A DNA stretch of 64,000 nt. It comes from Bacteroidales bacterium. Lineage in GTDB: Bacteria; Bacteroidota; Bacteroidia; Bacteroidales; FEN-979. The DNA is taken from positions 9,500 through 73,499 of the forward strand of contig JALNWE010000008.1 of the NCBI GenBank assembly GCA_023231065.1. Reading direction: 5' to 3'. Under the pieces are notes generated by a model, which saw only the letters and a program-made list of their open reading frames with translations, searched no databases and had not been told where the DNA came from. Numbering within the stretch: the first letter of the stretch is position 1; each line of letters starts with the position of its first letter. Position numbers and translations under genes: made by a program. Positions 9,112 through 18,400 of the stretch are shown here, in pieces.

Positions 9112-9527
9112 GTGTGTGACTTTCCAGCGGGTGAAAACCCCTTATATGTCGGGGTAAGACCTGAAAGTGTTTGCAAGCCGCAAGTGGGTTCCGGATTGTT
9201 CTTACGTATCGAAAAGACGAACATGGGCAATACCAACTGGTGGCATCGGAAAAGAGTTGGAAACGGTTCAAAACGGACCTGAAAGCGATTACCCGGGAAA
9301 CGGCTCCATATTCATTCGATGAACGAATCCGAAAGCTGAAAGAGGTGCAGCGGGGATGGGTGAATTATTTCCGTATGGCTGGTAATCACTGCAAACTCAA
9401 AGGCCTTGACGGCTGGTTCCGTAACCGGTTGAGATATTGTATCTGGCACGATTGGAACCGAGCGAAGCGAGTTCATGAACACAAATAAAGTAGTGTGAGA
9501 GGCTCTCCCTGCCGGCGATGCCGGATG
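9112..9527 (+). mobile_element. internally deleted group II intron
   Basis: The element appears to start with GTGTGTGAC, matching the GUGYG 5' end of bacterial group II introns. About 60 bases of domain-I-like sequence run straight into codons for the C-terminal third of the intron maturase. After the maturase stop comes TAGTGTGAGAGGCTCTCC, the kind of sequence that follows domain V, then half of a stem (GCCGGCGATGCCGG). Most of domain I, the reverse transcriptase core and a recognisable domain V are missing, so it cannot be mobile. The exact ends are inferred. Confidence 0.7.
9171..9488 (+). pseudogene. ltrA: group II intron maturase, C-terminal fragment
   Basis: About 105 codons, with only a TTG available as a start. 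The sequence matches the end of intron-encoded reverse transcriptase/maturases: YQLVASEKSWKRFK, then the maturase domain motif VQRGWVNYFRMAG and LDGWFRNRLRYCIWHDW. Full-length proteins have several hundred residues before this point and roughly 70 after it; both parts are missing here. It is a remnant within a deleted intron and probably not functional. Confidence 0.85.
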
Positions 9528-9536
9528 AAGACATGG

Positions 9537-11699
9537 CTATTTCCTGATGATAATAATTCTCTTCACCCAAGTGTCTTCGCTTGTACTCACTCTGAGAAAA
9601 TACATTCCGGGCGCAAATCCGCTTACATCTATATTCGCATTGACCACGCCGGCCGGGCTGCTACCCTTCTCATCTGTAGTAAAATTCTTAAATGAACGGC
9701 TCAGAAGCACATTTGACCTGAGATCGAGGAGCTTGATCTCTCCTTGCTGTTTTAATCCACTACCACGGATCTCAACATGCAACACATCTGTGGCAGGAAT
9801 GGGAAATATGTTTATCTGCTTGCGGATGTCATTTTCCTGTATGCCAACAGTGGCGTAATAGGAGGCATCCCAGCCATCTCCCCGTATCGCGTTGTTGGTG
9901 TTGAACATGACGAGCATTCGCCCGGAAGATGCAGTGACAGGTGCAGGCATGGTCGTATAATTGCCTGAATAAACACCCAGCAGATCTCCGCTCACATTAT
10001 CATAAATGATCACCGAATCCTTATCGGGTTCAGTATTGAATTTGCTGAAGTTCAGTGTCACGCTGTTTGCATTTGGAGGGATGATCTCCCATTTGCAGTT
10101 GCCTGAGTTGCGGTATTTGAACCTGGAACTGCCGTCGGTGAAATTGCCGGAAGCTGCGGTCAGGAATGTTGTTTCCGTGCAGAAATCATAGAGTGTCGAG
10201 TTGTATTCGGCCAGGAAGCCCTGGTCGCCTGCACCGCTTCCTGAATTGAAGGTGACCAGCATAGCGGACCCGGACGAAGTAATATCGGCGGGCAGGGAGT
10301 GTCCTGAATACGTTGCCAGCAAAGGGGATAAAGTAGTTGAGCCATCGTAGATTTTCACCAGGTCCGATACATTGGTGGCAAACCTTACAAAGTTCAGGGT
10401 GACGTTCTTCACGCTGTCATCGGCATTGATAAGCCAGCTACAGTTTGAACCCGGGAGATAATTGGCAAATGGACCGCTACCATCCTCAATGCTGCCGCTG
10501 GTTGAATTTGAAACCGTATCGGCGCCGGGACAGTATGCCGGATAATGGGCAGGACTGGGCTGTATATTGAGTATAGCTATCTGATCATCGTTATAGGTAG
10601 TGGTTCCGGGGTTCAGGTTATTCAGGTAAAAGTATCCGTTGTAAGAGCCGTTCCATCCCCAGTTCATATGAAAAAAATCGGTACCCTGATAGCCGTCGCA
10701 TATCCAGCCGTGACCGCCATACGGGCCTTGTCCACCGTATTGTATAGGCCTTGAAGCATCCAGATCGTCTTTAAGCAGGGCAATCCATTCGGAAGCAGTG
10801 TAGTCATAACGGTTCAGATACAGTACCGATGGGGAATATCCGAAATAGGTGACCAAGGCCTGGGAAACATTACAAAAAGAAGCACTGGAGGTATTCGTTC
10901 CATAACTCATGTCAATGGATATCCCAGTATGATAACTCAGGAGCGCCATGGCATCGGATTCGTCAAGCTGGCTTCGGTTCATACTGTTCCAGTCATACTT
11001 TGTTGCACCGAAGTCAGCGCATTGCGGACCGTAAACAGCGGCGGCATTATCGCAATGATAACCCTGTCCCATATCGGGATATCTCCAGTAATGCATGATC
11101 ATGCTCATGGCTGTGGCAACGCAACCCACAGGAACATGTCCGTAAGGACCGGCAGAATCGGCCGGGCACATGGCATTATACGGGAAATACTGGTGCCAGG
11201 TATCACTGATGAGAGGCTGAACTTCGAGAGGTAAGTAATCCGTCCCTGATCCCGGGGTTTTCTTAATCAACAAACCCGACCAGGCTTCCGATATCCGGGA
11301 ATCGGGTTGAAGCCCGGATGATCTCACATGTTTGATTTCATTCGCATAATGATTCATCCAGAAACTGAATTCGGGAGAGAGGTGGTCAGGCGAATACGAA
11401 GTTTCATAGGAATAAGCCAGAACAGGATACACGGCATCATCGGCAGAAACAATGACAAATTCGTTTCCGGAAAAATTAAAAATATAATAAAATGGGGAAT
11501 TCGCATCACCTACCGTGAATTCAGAGACAACAGTTGTTTTTGCAAAATCCGCCATCTTATACATGCTGTAATTCCGGCTTAAAAACTTTCGGCCGGCAAT
11601 CCTCGCCTGATCAATATCAACCCGGGAAGCGAAACCAGCTAAATTAAAAAACAGGGATATAAGCGACAAACAAAGTACAAGTCTTCTCATTATAAACAT
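9537..11699 (-). CDS. secreted C10 family (streptopain-like) cysteine peptidase with T9SS sorting domain
   Basis: 720 residues: a signal peptide (about 1-24), a Spi-type propeptide region (about 25-140) and a C10 peptidase domain. The catalytic Cys lies in HVPVGCVATAMSM (Cys193) and the catalytic His in GGHGWICDGY (His330), followed by FHMNWGWNG. After this come two CUB-like beta domains (about 395-505 and 505-615, each with a C-x-W pattern) and a T9SS type A sorting domain (about 635-720, starting INIFPIPATD). It is probably secreted, processed and attached to or released from the cell surface. An alternative start is the fourth codon (MRRLV). It stands alone, next to the intron remnant. Confidence 0.92.
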   Translation of the reverse strand: MFIMRRLVLCLSLISLFFNLAGFASRVDIDQARIAGRKFLSRNYSMYKMADFAKTTVVSEFTVGDANSPFYYIFNFSGNEFVIVSADDAVYPVLAYSYETSYSPDHLSPEFSFWMNHYANEIKHVRSSGLQPDSRISEAWSGLLIKKTPGSGTDYLPLEVQPLISDTWHQYFPYNAMCPADSAGPYGHVPVGCVATAMSMIMHYWRYPDMGQGYHCDNAAAVYGPQCADFGATKYDWNSMNRSQLDESDAMALLSYHTGISIDMSYGTNTSSASFCNVSQALVTYFGYSPSVLYLNRYDYTASEWIALLKDDLDASRPIQYGGQGPYGGHGWICDGYQGTDFFHMNWGWNGSYNGYFYLNNLNPGTTTYNDDQIAILNIQPSPAHYPAYCPGADTVSNSTSGSIEDGSGPFANYLPGSNCSWLINADDSVKNVTLNFVRFATNVSDLVKIYDGSTTLSPLLATYSGHSLPADITSSGSAMLVTFNSGSGAGDQGFLAEYNSTLYDFCTETTFLTAASGNFTDGSSRFKYRNSGNCKWEIIPPNANSVTLNFSKFNTEPDKDSVIIYDNVSGDLLGVYSGNYTTMPAPVTASSGRMLVMFNTNNAIRGDGWDASYYATVGIQENDIRKQINIFPIPATDVLHVEIRGSGLKQQGEIKLLDLRSNVLLSRSFKNFTTDEKGSSPAGVVNANIDVSGFAPGMYFLRVSTSEDTWVKRIIIIRK

Positions 11700-12156
11700 A
11701 GAATTTCACGGTAAATTACCGGGCGTATATTACGAATAAGTAGCTCCCTCAAAAATAGTATTTTTATTTCCGAGCAAAGTATATTTTTGCTGATTAAATT
11801 TTTGCATTGCTTCAAGTATAAGCGGGAGCTCTCTTTTCTTTTTTGGAGTAAATGAACAACATTAAAATTTATCAACACAACACAAACATAATGAAATATT
11901 TTTTATTTTTACAGTTGCGTAACTTTTTACAAAAAAAATGAACCTTTACCTTCCAAGGCCAATCATGCACCTCCTCTAAGCCTTGTATAGATCTTGTCTG
12001 AGGCTTCGTTCCTGATAAAGTTGGCCACCTGCCGGCAGGGCTCGCTTTATTGTAGATCCGGAAAATACCGTTAGGGTAATATTCATTAACCATGAAATTT
12101 TTCAACAAATTGAAATGGTTTATCAACATTTTCGACCTGTGCCCTCCAATGATCCT

Positions 12157-12189
12157 CCAATTAAAGACCAATTAAAGACCAATTAAAGA
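12157..12189. repeat. tandem repeat, 3 x 11 bases
   Basis: Three perfect copies of CCAATTAAAGA followed by a partial copy (CCAAT) that merges into the next repeat family. Confidence 0.9.
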
Positions 12190-12253
12190 CCAATGATCCT
12201 CTAACCGTTCTCCCATCTCCTCCAATGGTCCTCCCATCTTTCTCCCATCTTCT

Positions 12254-12320
12254 CCAATGGTTCTCCCTGTGTTTCCAATGGTTCTCCCTGTGTTTCCAAT
12301 GGTTCTCCCTGTGTTTCCAA
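12254..12320. repeat. tandem repeat, 3 x 21 bases
   Basis: Three perfect head-to-tail copies of a 21-base unit beginning CCAATGGTTCTCCCTG, plus a partial fourth. Degenerate units (CCAATGGTCCTCCC, CCAATGATCC) precede it. There are no spacers, so it is not a CRISPR array. It ends about 20 bases before the stop of the orphan immunity-like gene. Confidence 0.9.
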
Positions 12321-12338
12321 TATGATTATACTACCAAA

Positions 12339-12764
12339 TCAATTTGCTAACATCTTAGCTATAATAACTCCAATTATAAATATGAATAATGGTGTAAATA
12401 TTATACATAAGAAGAAATTGAAAAATAACTTACCATTACGGTACTTGTATTTTGACATAAATATTTGATATTTATTCTTCCAAAGGACAAGATAATAATG
12501 TATCACAAACCAAGGTAGCATAAAAAAAACTAATGCACTTAAAGTATTCTCTAAGAACCCATTTTGAAAAAGATTTAAGTGAGGCCATGGAAGACCTAAT
12601 ATGCGACCAATAAATCCATATAGAAACATAGAAAAGCCCCCAAATGAAACTACCATAAATAGCATCAACATAAATTTCCAATAAAGATTCGACTCAGGAA
12701 ATCGTTCTTGCATCCGCTTGATGCCATCAGTCCAAACTGAATAATACAATTTATTAAGCAACAT
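12339..12764 (-). CDS. membrane protein, candidate immunity protein of the displaced RHS tip
   Basis: 141 residues with about three to four transmembrane segments (near 28-52, 67-92 and 113-138) and no signal peptide. I know no named family for it. It begins 12 bases after the stop of the displaced RHS C-terminal tip on the same strand. That is the same arrangement as the membrane gene 15021-15431 directly behind the full-length RHS gene. Position and size suggest an immunity protein against a membrane-acting toxin tip. Codon use is AT-rich like the rest of the island. Confidence 0.65.
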   Translation of the reverse strand: MLLNKLYYSVWTDGIKRMQERFPESNLYWKFMLMLFMVVSFGGFSMFLYGFIGRILGLPWPHLNLFQNGFLENTLSALVFFMLPWFVIHYYLVLWKNKYQIFMSKYKYRNGKLFFNFFLCIIFTPLFIFIIGVIIAKMLAN

Positions 12765-12776
12765 TGTTTTTATAAA

Positions 12777-13323
12777 TTAATAGTTTTCATAAATATATTG
12801 ACCTGCTCTAAATGCTCCATAACCTGCGGCACCAATACCAATTACAGCCCAACCAATAGGATTGGAAGTACCTAATATCAGTGCAGCGGCACTTGCTGTA
12901 CCCGCCCATCCAACAGTAGCATCGGCAGCATCCCAACCATTTACACTTTGCAACCCTCAATTGTAAGCCTGATTAACAACTTTATATGTTGAGTAACTTG
13001 CAGACAGGCCACCTAAAACACCACCAGTTGCACCAGTAATTTTAAGAGTCATCGCTCCAGTTTTACCAAGAACACTTGCCGTTCTCCATGCTTGTTGAGA
13101 ATTTCTCAGATTAGTCCATCCCGTCCAAGATGTAGCAGATTTAAATTGACCTCTAACTATCGCATTGGTAGTTTCTGTTCCTCCCGTAATTAATGTAGTT
13201 GCAATTCCAGAATAATTATTTGCTGTTTCTAACCAACCGCCCCCTTGTCCTAAAGCAATTATAATCGTTAACCCCCAAACTTCAGAGGATGTCTTGTTAT
13301 CAAATATTATTCCCCCATTTGGT
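12777..13323 (-). pseudogene. displaced (orphan) RHS C-terminal toxin tip
   Basis: Reading on the minus strand from 13323 gives about 181 codons ending in a stop at 12777-12779. The first 22 codons are identical to codons inside the tip of the full-length RHS gene (GGIIFDNKTSSEVWGLTIII), after which the two diverge. The unique part is Gly/Ala-rich and hydrophobic (TGATGGVLGGLSASYS, then NPIGWAVIGIGAAGYGAF), suggesting membrane insertion. There is no start codon: an in-frame TGA lies just upstream. One internal in-frame TGA lies at 12957-12959. It looks like a silent cassette or a tip displaced by recombination. Confidence 0.8.
13257..13323 (-). repeat. 67-base direct repeat, orphan-tip copy
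   Basis: Identical at all 67 positions to 15887-15953 inside the intact RHS gene, in the same orientation. The neighbouring ten bases CCCCTTGTCC are also shared, separated by six mismatched bases. It is a ready site for homologous exchange of toxin tips. Confidence 0.95.
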
Positions 13324-13358
13324 GCCTTTTTTCTCCTTCAATATTTGTTTTATACATA

Positions 13359-13673
13359 TTATTTCTTTCTTAATGGATAAAAATTATTAAAATCCGCTTT
13401 GGTTATTTTTAATTGAGGATCTTTATCTTGATCTCCATGAATTGTTATTGGGAATTGACTTAATTCAATTAACTTAATGTAATCAAAATCTAAAATGGCT
13501 TTTCTAAATCCACTCCAAAATTCTTGAAAATTCAAAGTTTGGTTCTGTATATTAGTCTCCGTTGCCGTATTCTTTGCGTTCGCAACCGTTTCAACTCATA
13601 AAGTAGTTGAATTGCTGTTATGAGATAAACAGGCCTATAGGCAAATCATAAGAAAGACTGAAATATTTTTTAT
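13359..13673 (-). pseudogene. decayed lipoprotein gene
   Basis: One minus-strand frame reads as a short lipoprotein broken by point mutations. The expected start codon is ATA (13671-13673), followed by KNISVFLMICL, a TAG where a residue is expected before ACLSHNS (lipobox-like), a second in-frame TGA after NSTTL, and then an open stretch to the stop at 13359. The open part contains FQEFWSGFRKAILDFDY and IELSQFPITIHG, resembling small NTF2-like lipoproteins of Bacteroidota. Family assignment is tentative. It lies just upstream of the displaced RHS tip. Confidence 0.65.
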
Positions 13674-13735
13674 TTTATAAAATATAATTGGATTCCGTTT
13701 TGAAAAGAGAGGATTTTAGAAAAATCAGATCATAA

Positions 13736-14476
13736 CTATTGCATCAGGAGGGACAAAACAGAGTTTTTTCGATCGCGTGCTATCTCATGGATTGTTCCGT
13801 CCGAAAGAATTAACTCTCTACTTCCCTTTTGTATTTTTCGAATTTTTGATCTATTGACCAAGATAGATTGATGAATCCGGATAAAATTACTGAAGAGCAG
13901 TTTCTGTTCAAAATGCATGAGATTTTTTGTGGCAAGAATAGTTTCGGTTCCTCCCTTTTCATTTGTAAAGAAAAGATGAGTGTAATTACCATCAGATTTA
14001 CAATATAAAATATTTTGACAAGGGATAAAGGTATAAGAACCCGCCTCTGAAATACAAAGGCTTTGATTATTAGATGAGATCCCTGCCATCGACTTGCATG
14101 AAAGTATGTCTCTGCTTTTAATTCGTTCAATTGCTTTGTTTACCGACACCTGTAACTCGTCCTCATAGAAAGGTTTTGAAAGGTAATCGACAGCATTTAC
14201 TTTAAACGCCCGCAAAGCATATTGATCTGATGCAGAAATTATGATAATCTGAAAATCAATTTTTGGAAGCTGTTCTAGCAAATCAAAAGCATTGCTGTCA
14301 CCTAATTTAATATCGAGAAACAGAAGTTCAAAAGATCGTTCAGAAAGTTTCTGAACGAATTCTAACCCGGAATGAATGGTATCTATTACCTTTACCTTGG
14401 GACAAAAATCACGGAGTAAATTTTTCAGATATACGATTTGGATCAATTCATCTTCGGCAATTACAGCATTTATCAT
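13736..14476 (-). CDS. LytTR family response regulator
   Basis: 246 residues from the ATG at 14476; a longer frame would need a TTG. The receiver domain (about 1-120) has the acidic pair in AEDE (8-10), the phospho-acceptor Asp55 in LLFLDIKLGD, Ser81 and Lys101 in YLSKPF. The LytTR DNA-binding domain (about 150-246) contains FIRIHQSILVNRSKI. No histidine kinase is adjacent, so it is an orphan regulator in the RHS island. It is divergent from the broken XRE gene, with about 140 AT-rich bases between them. Confidence 0.9.
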   Translation of the reverse strand: MINAVIAEDELIQIVYLKNLLRDFCPKVKVIDTIHSGLEFVQKLSERSFELLFLDIKLGDSNAFDLLEQLPKIDFQIIIISASDQYALRAFKVNAVDYLSKPFYEDELQVSVNKAIERIKSRDILSCKSMAGISSNNQSLCISEAGSYTFIPCQNILYCKSDGNYTHLFFTNEKGGTETILATKNLMHFEQKLLFSNFIRIHQSILVNRSKIRKIQKGSRELILSDGTIHEIARDRKNSVLSLLMQ

Positions 14477-14616
14477 GAACAATTTTTAATTCTGGTTTTC
14501 AGTATAGTATTGATGTGATGATACATCATAAACATTTCAAAATTACGAATTATTTATAATTATAAGTTAAAATATGGTTACTTTTTTGATGCATTTGCAC
14601 CATATCAAAATCTAAA

Positions 14617-14987
14617 ATGACAGACAAAATGAATGAACGAGCTTGGAAAAAGGATACAGAAACTCAGGAAACAAAATAATCTCTCAAAACGAGCTTGCCG
14701 ATAAGATTAATATTTATAAAGCGCAAATGAGCCGCTACGAGGTTAAAGGAGTACAACCTCCGGCAGATATTCTTAATAAAATTGCTGATGTTCTTGGCAC
14801 TTCTGTTGATTTCCTAATTAACGGCAATACTACTGAAAAGGCGCAAACTACCCTTAAAGATGCTGACCTGATAAGACAATTCAAAGAAATTGAGGGGCTT
14901 CCAGATAATGAAAAAAGCACTATCCTTAAAGTGGTTAGTGCTTATATCAGAGATTTTAAAGCAAGACAAACGTATTTGGTATTATAA
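14617..14987 (+). pseudogene. XRE-family transcriptional regulator broken by two frameshifts
   Basis: The helix-turn-helix protein can only be rebuilt by using all three frames. The start MTDKMNER (14617, or the inner ATG at 14629) is in one frame, then LGKRIQKLRKQNNLS in the next, then ELADKINIYKAQMSRYE to the stop at 14987 in the third. The joined product has the normal XRE layout plus a C-terminal tail of about 60 residues. The last frame alone can only begin at a TTG and lacks the first helix. Either it is a pseudogene or the assembly has two single-base errors here. Confidence 0.8.
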
Positions 14988-15021
14988 ACACAAAAGCCGG
15001 ATAGCTCCGGCTTTTGTGTTT
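14986..15021. terminator. bidirectional intrinsic terminator
   Basis: Perfect 15-base-pair stem (14986-15000 and 15007-15021) with a 6-base loop, A-rich on one side and T-rich on the other. It serves the plus-strand XRE remnant and the minus-strand membrane gene, whose stop codons lie at its two edges. Confidence 0.88.
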
Positions 15022-15431
15022 TAGAAATAGTATTTTCTATAAATGGATAATCCTATTGTTATAAACATGTTTAGAACCATGTATACAACAATGTAAAGAC
15101 CTTTTCGGTTTCTTGACATTATGTCTTCAAATCCCCATTTTTTTCTAACAATGTCATAGTTTGTTACACTAAAGTATCTATAAAAATTAAATGCTAATAA
15201 TGCTATTGCTAATAATGATGCGTATGAATGCATAAAATTCTTACCCTCATTGGCTTCAAAGATTGCATTTACATCATTTGAAAAAAAAGCAATTATTAAT
15301 AAAATAGATACAATGTGAAATCCTTGCATTAATGTTACAAGAAGTGCTCCTAATGCTTCTCCATTCTTAGCATTGAACATTTTAATGTAAAAATCTGCTA
15401 CCCGATAAAATATATAATCAAATACTTTCAT
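15021..15431 (-). CDS. membrane protein, candidate immunity protein of the RHS toxin
   Basis: 136 residues with about four hydrophobic segments (near 27-48, 64-86 and 110-130, with a weaker one at the N-terminus). It begins 5 bases after the stop codon of the RHS gene and ends at a terminator, so it is translated with the toxin. Tip-adjacent small genes in polymorphic toxin loci usually encode immunity proteins, and a membrane protein would fit a pore-forming or membrane-active tip. The N-terminus (DYIFYRVADFYIKMF) resembles in layout that of the protein at 12339-12764. No named family recognised. Confidence 0.7.
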   Translation of the reverse strand: MKVFDYIFYRVADFYIKMFNAKNGEALGALLVTLMQGFHIVSILLIIAFFSNDVNAIFEANEGKNFMHSYASLLAIALLAFNFYRYFSVTNYDIVRKKWGFEDIMSRNRKGLYIVVYMVLNMFITIGLSIYRKYYF

Positions 15432-15436
15432 ATTAC

Positions 15437-18400
15437 TTACTGACCAATTTTATTTAATTGTAATTCTAAATGTTCTCCAATGGTCTTACCTGTATATGAT
15501 TCAACAGCAACGTTAGAGATAAAGTAGACACCTGATACAGCCCAGCCAACACCTGGAATAAATGTTGTCATACCCATAGCAAAATCAAAAGTATTGGCGA
15601 ATCTAAAATCAGAAACCATGTTTATACCAGATACTGCTGCTCCAGCATACGCAAAACTTCTAGAAGCTATTTTGGCTCCTTCTGCTAATTGCCCAGTTAG
15701 GTTGTAACTTCTTTTTAATAGATAATTATTACCGATAGAGGCAGTACTTCTAATTTTTCCGTTTTTCTGAACCCAATATAATTCATTATGTAAAGCCTCA
15801 CCTTTTGCACTATAATAAAGGTCGCCGGCATTAAAAGCAAAATTGGCATTATCCATAAACGAATGACCATCCCCTTGTCCGTTGTTAATTATAATCGTTA
15901 ACCCCCAAACTTCAGAGGATGTCTTGTTATCAAATATTATTCCCCCATTTGGTAAAGTACTTATGTTTCCAGGTGCACCCAATGACGCAACATAAATTTT
16001 TCTTCCAAAGGCATCTATGGGAGTTACTATAAATCCAGCATCTATATATTCAGCCGCTTTACCTTGTTCCGGGTCTTTTTTGTTAATTTCACTATTTGAT
16101 AATATGGAAGGCAATGTAACATTATTGAAATATAGTTGATTATATGTTTTAGCTCCATATGTATTGATAAAAGCCGAAGCTGAACTACAGAAGAATATAG
16201 CATCATTGGCAGGACGCCATCTGTCGTTTGACCCTCCCGGGCCACCTCCCGGGTTCCAAGTATTCCAGGGTGGCGGGTCATATGGATCGAATTGGGGTTT
16301 AAACCCGCTCGGATCAGTAAATTTAAGCGGATTGTTCAGGCAGTAGCTGTACCGGTTATGGCTTTGGGAATTCCCCAAATCCTGGAGGACCGGGTCGGGT
16401 GAAAGAAACCGTGCAAGCACGGGGTCGAACACCCTGCCATTCATATTGATGAGGCCGAATTTATCGAGATGCTCATGCCCGGTATAACCACGGTCGAAAA
16501 GGAAGGTGGTGGGTACATTGGTATAGGTCCAGTTGGTGGGGTGGCGACGCCGGCCCCAAGGATCGAAACTCAATGTTTCGAGTTTAGCGCCGGTGCCGCT
16601 CGTGATCAGATTATAATTGCCAAGGTAATCGGTATGAATGTAAAATGGCGTTGTGGTGTTGTTTTTTATTTCAATGATTGCGAATATGCCACTGCTGGCC
16701 GAAAGATAATGCAGTTGGCGGGCTTGGCCTGTTGTATTATCGATTTCAATTTCGAAGTCATCAAAAAAATATTTTGTCTTCAGTACAATTATTGAATGAT
16801 CGTATACATTAAATAATATAGATTTAATACGTTGATCATCAGGACCATACTCAATACTCAATTTGTTCAACATCATACCGTCCCGGTCAATTTGTGAAAT
16901 TTGCTGTACTTTGTTGAATCCGGTATAGGAAATCGTTTGGGCTGTAGCTGAAGCTAAATAACCTGCAGTAGGCAGGGTTATACCTGTTACCGCATGAGGT
17001 CCTGCACTGGTATAGGTATACTGGCTTTCGGTTGGCTGGGTAACATCCGATTTGGTAAGTATGTTGCCGTTATCTGCGTACTGTAATGAATATTTGGGCG
17101 ATCCATTTTGCACCTGCCAGGAAGTAAGCCTCGACTTTAATATTGGGTCATATTCATAAGTCTCATATAACGAATATCCGCTGCTAATTAGTTCCGTTTT
17201 ACTATTCAGATTGCCAGTAAATATATCAAAACTATAATTGAGATCTTGTAAGACATTTTGAGTTGCAACATTTTTAGTTGTAATATGGCCCGGGAACCCA
17301 TATGAATCAAAGTCCTTATGGGTGGCAAGTCCATTCCCAAGGGTATAATCAGTAAGTTGTCCACGTGCATTGGCAGTATTTGCAGTCCATAATGGTATTA
17401 AAGTGCTGTTTTCAATTACTTTTTTCATGTAGCCGTATGCATCGTATTCATATTTTATTTTGTACAGCGAAGGGTAAGTATAATACTCCAGCATCCCTGA
17501 AAGGGTACTGTAATTATATCCAAAGGTATAACTAATTCCTTCAAAAATTTCGGTTTTTGATGTTGTTCGCCCAAGCAAATCATAGCTGTATTCTATTTTT
17601 GTTTCATTGCTCCCGTTAATCGTTTTGATCAAATTCTTTATTTGTCCGAAGCCCGCCTCCGAGCTCCCATTATAATTATATGTGGTAAGTGTGTTGTCGG
17701 GAGTGAGGCTACTCGTTTTTATGCGCCCCAATACATCGTAGGTATTCGTGAACATCGATCCACGGGCATCAGTTTGGGTAACAAGCTCTCCAAAAGCATT
17801 GTAGGTACTTAATGTAATTCCGGCGTCAGGATCAATTACTTTGGTACGGTTCCCTGCATCGTCATATTCAAAATATGTTGGCGCTCCCTGCGCGTAGATG
17901 GAACGAATGCGTGATGCCGCATCGTAATTATAGTTTATAGATCCGCTTGCAGGGTCTTTGACTATGTCGACGCTCCCGGTGACATTTACCGTGGTTTCTT
18001 TCCAAATTCCTGAAGGAGCATTTGAAATCCTGGTAGTAAGCCCTTTGAACTCAGTACTATTAATTGCGCCGGTAGGAAGGGTTTGGCTAACAAGCCTTCC
18101 AAGGTCATCATATCCGGAGGTTGTCCATTGCGATGGAGGGCCATTGGCAGCATAAGGCTCTGATACTTGTGCAACCCTTCCCATAATATCGAAGTTATTA
18201 TCGATATTTATATACTCTCCATTCAGCCCTTGTGTTACTATGCGTAAAGGTCTGCAATATTTATCATAAAATGTATATGATTTATTCCATTTGTTTGTAC
18301 CACTACTCAGATTTTTATACGAAAGAACATAATACAGTGCAGTTGGGGGCGGGACCAACTCGGTGAGAAGGGCGCTCCAGTTTACAACTATTTCATTAGA

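Larger units (their letters stand above)
11700..12338. other. 639-base AT-rich intergenic region with tandem repeats
   Basis: No convincing gene. Short open frames here lack any recognisable protein pattern. The right half is made of repeats built on a CCAAT core (two tandem arrays listed separately, with degenerate TCCTCCAATG copies between them). A 12-base palindrome CCTGCCGGCAGG sits at 12028-12039. The region marks the left edge of the AT-rich RHS island. Confidence 0.6.

Noticed and set aside
12028..12039. 12-base palindrome CCTGCCGGCAGG as a regulatory site
   Set aside because: A single occurrence far from any start codon; nothing supports binding or regulation.
11872..12171. Minus-strand open frame of 99 codons in the intergenic region
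   Set aside because: Low-complexity AT-rich sequence, no family resemblance, runs into the tandem repeats.
12254..12320. Possible CRISPR array
   Set aside because: Units are directly adjacent with no unique spacers, and there are no cas genes in the window.
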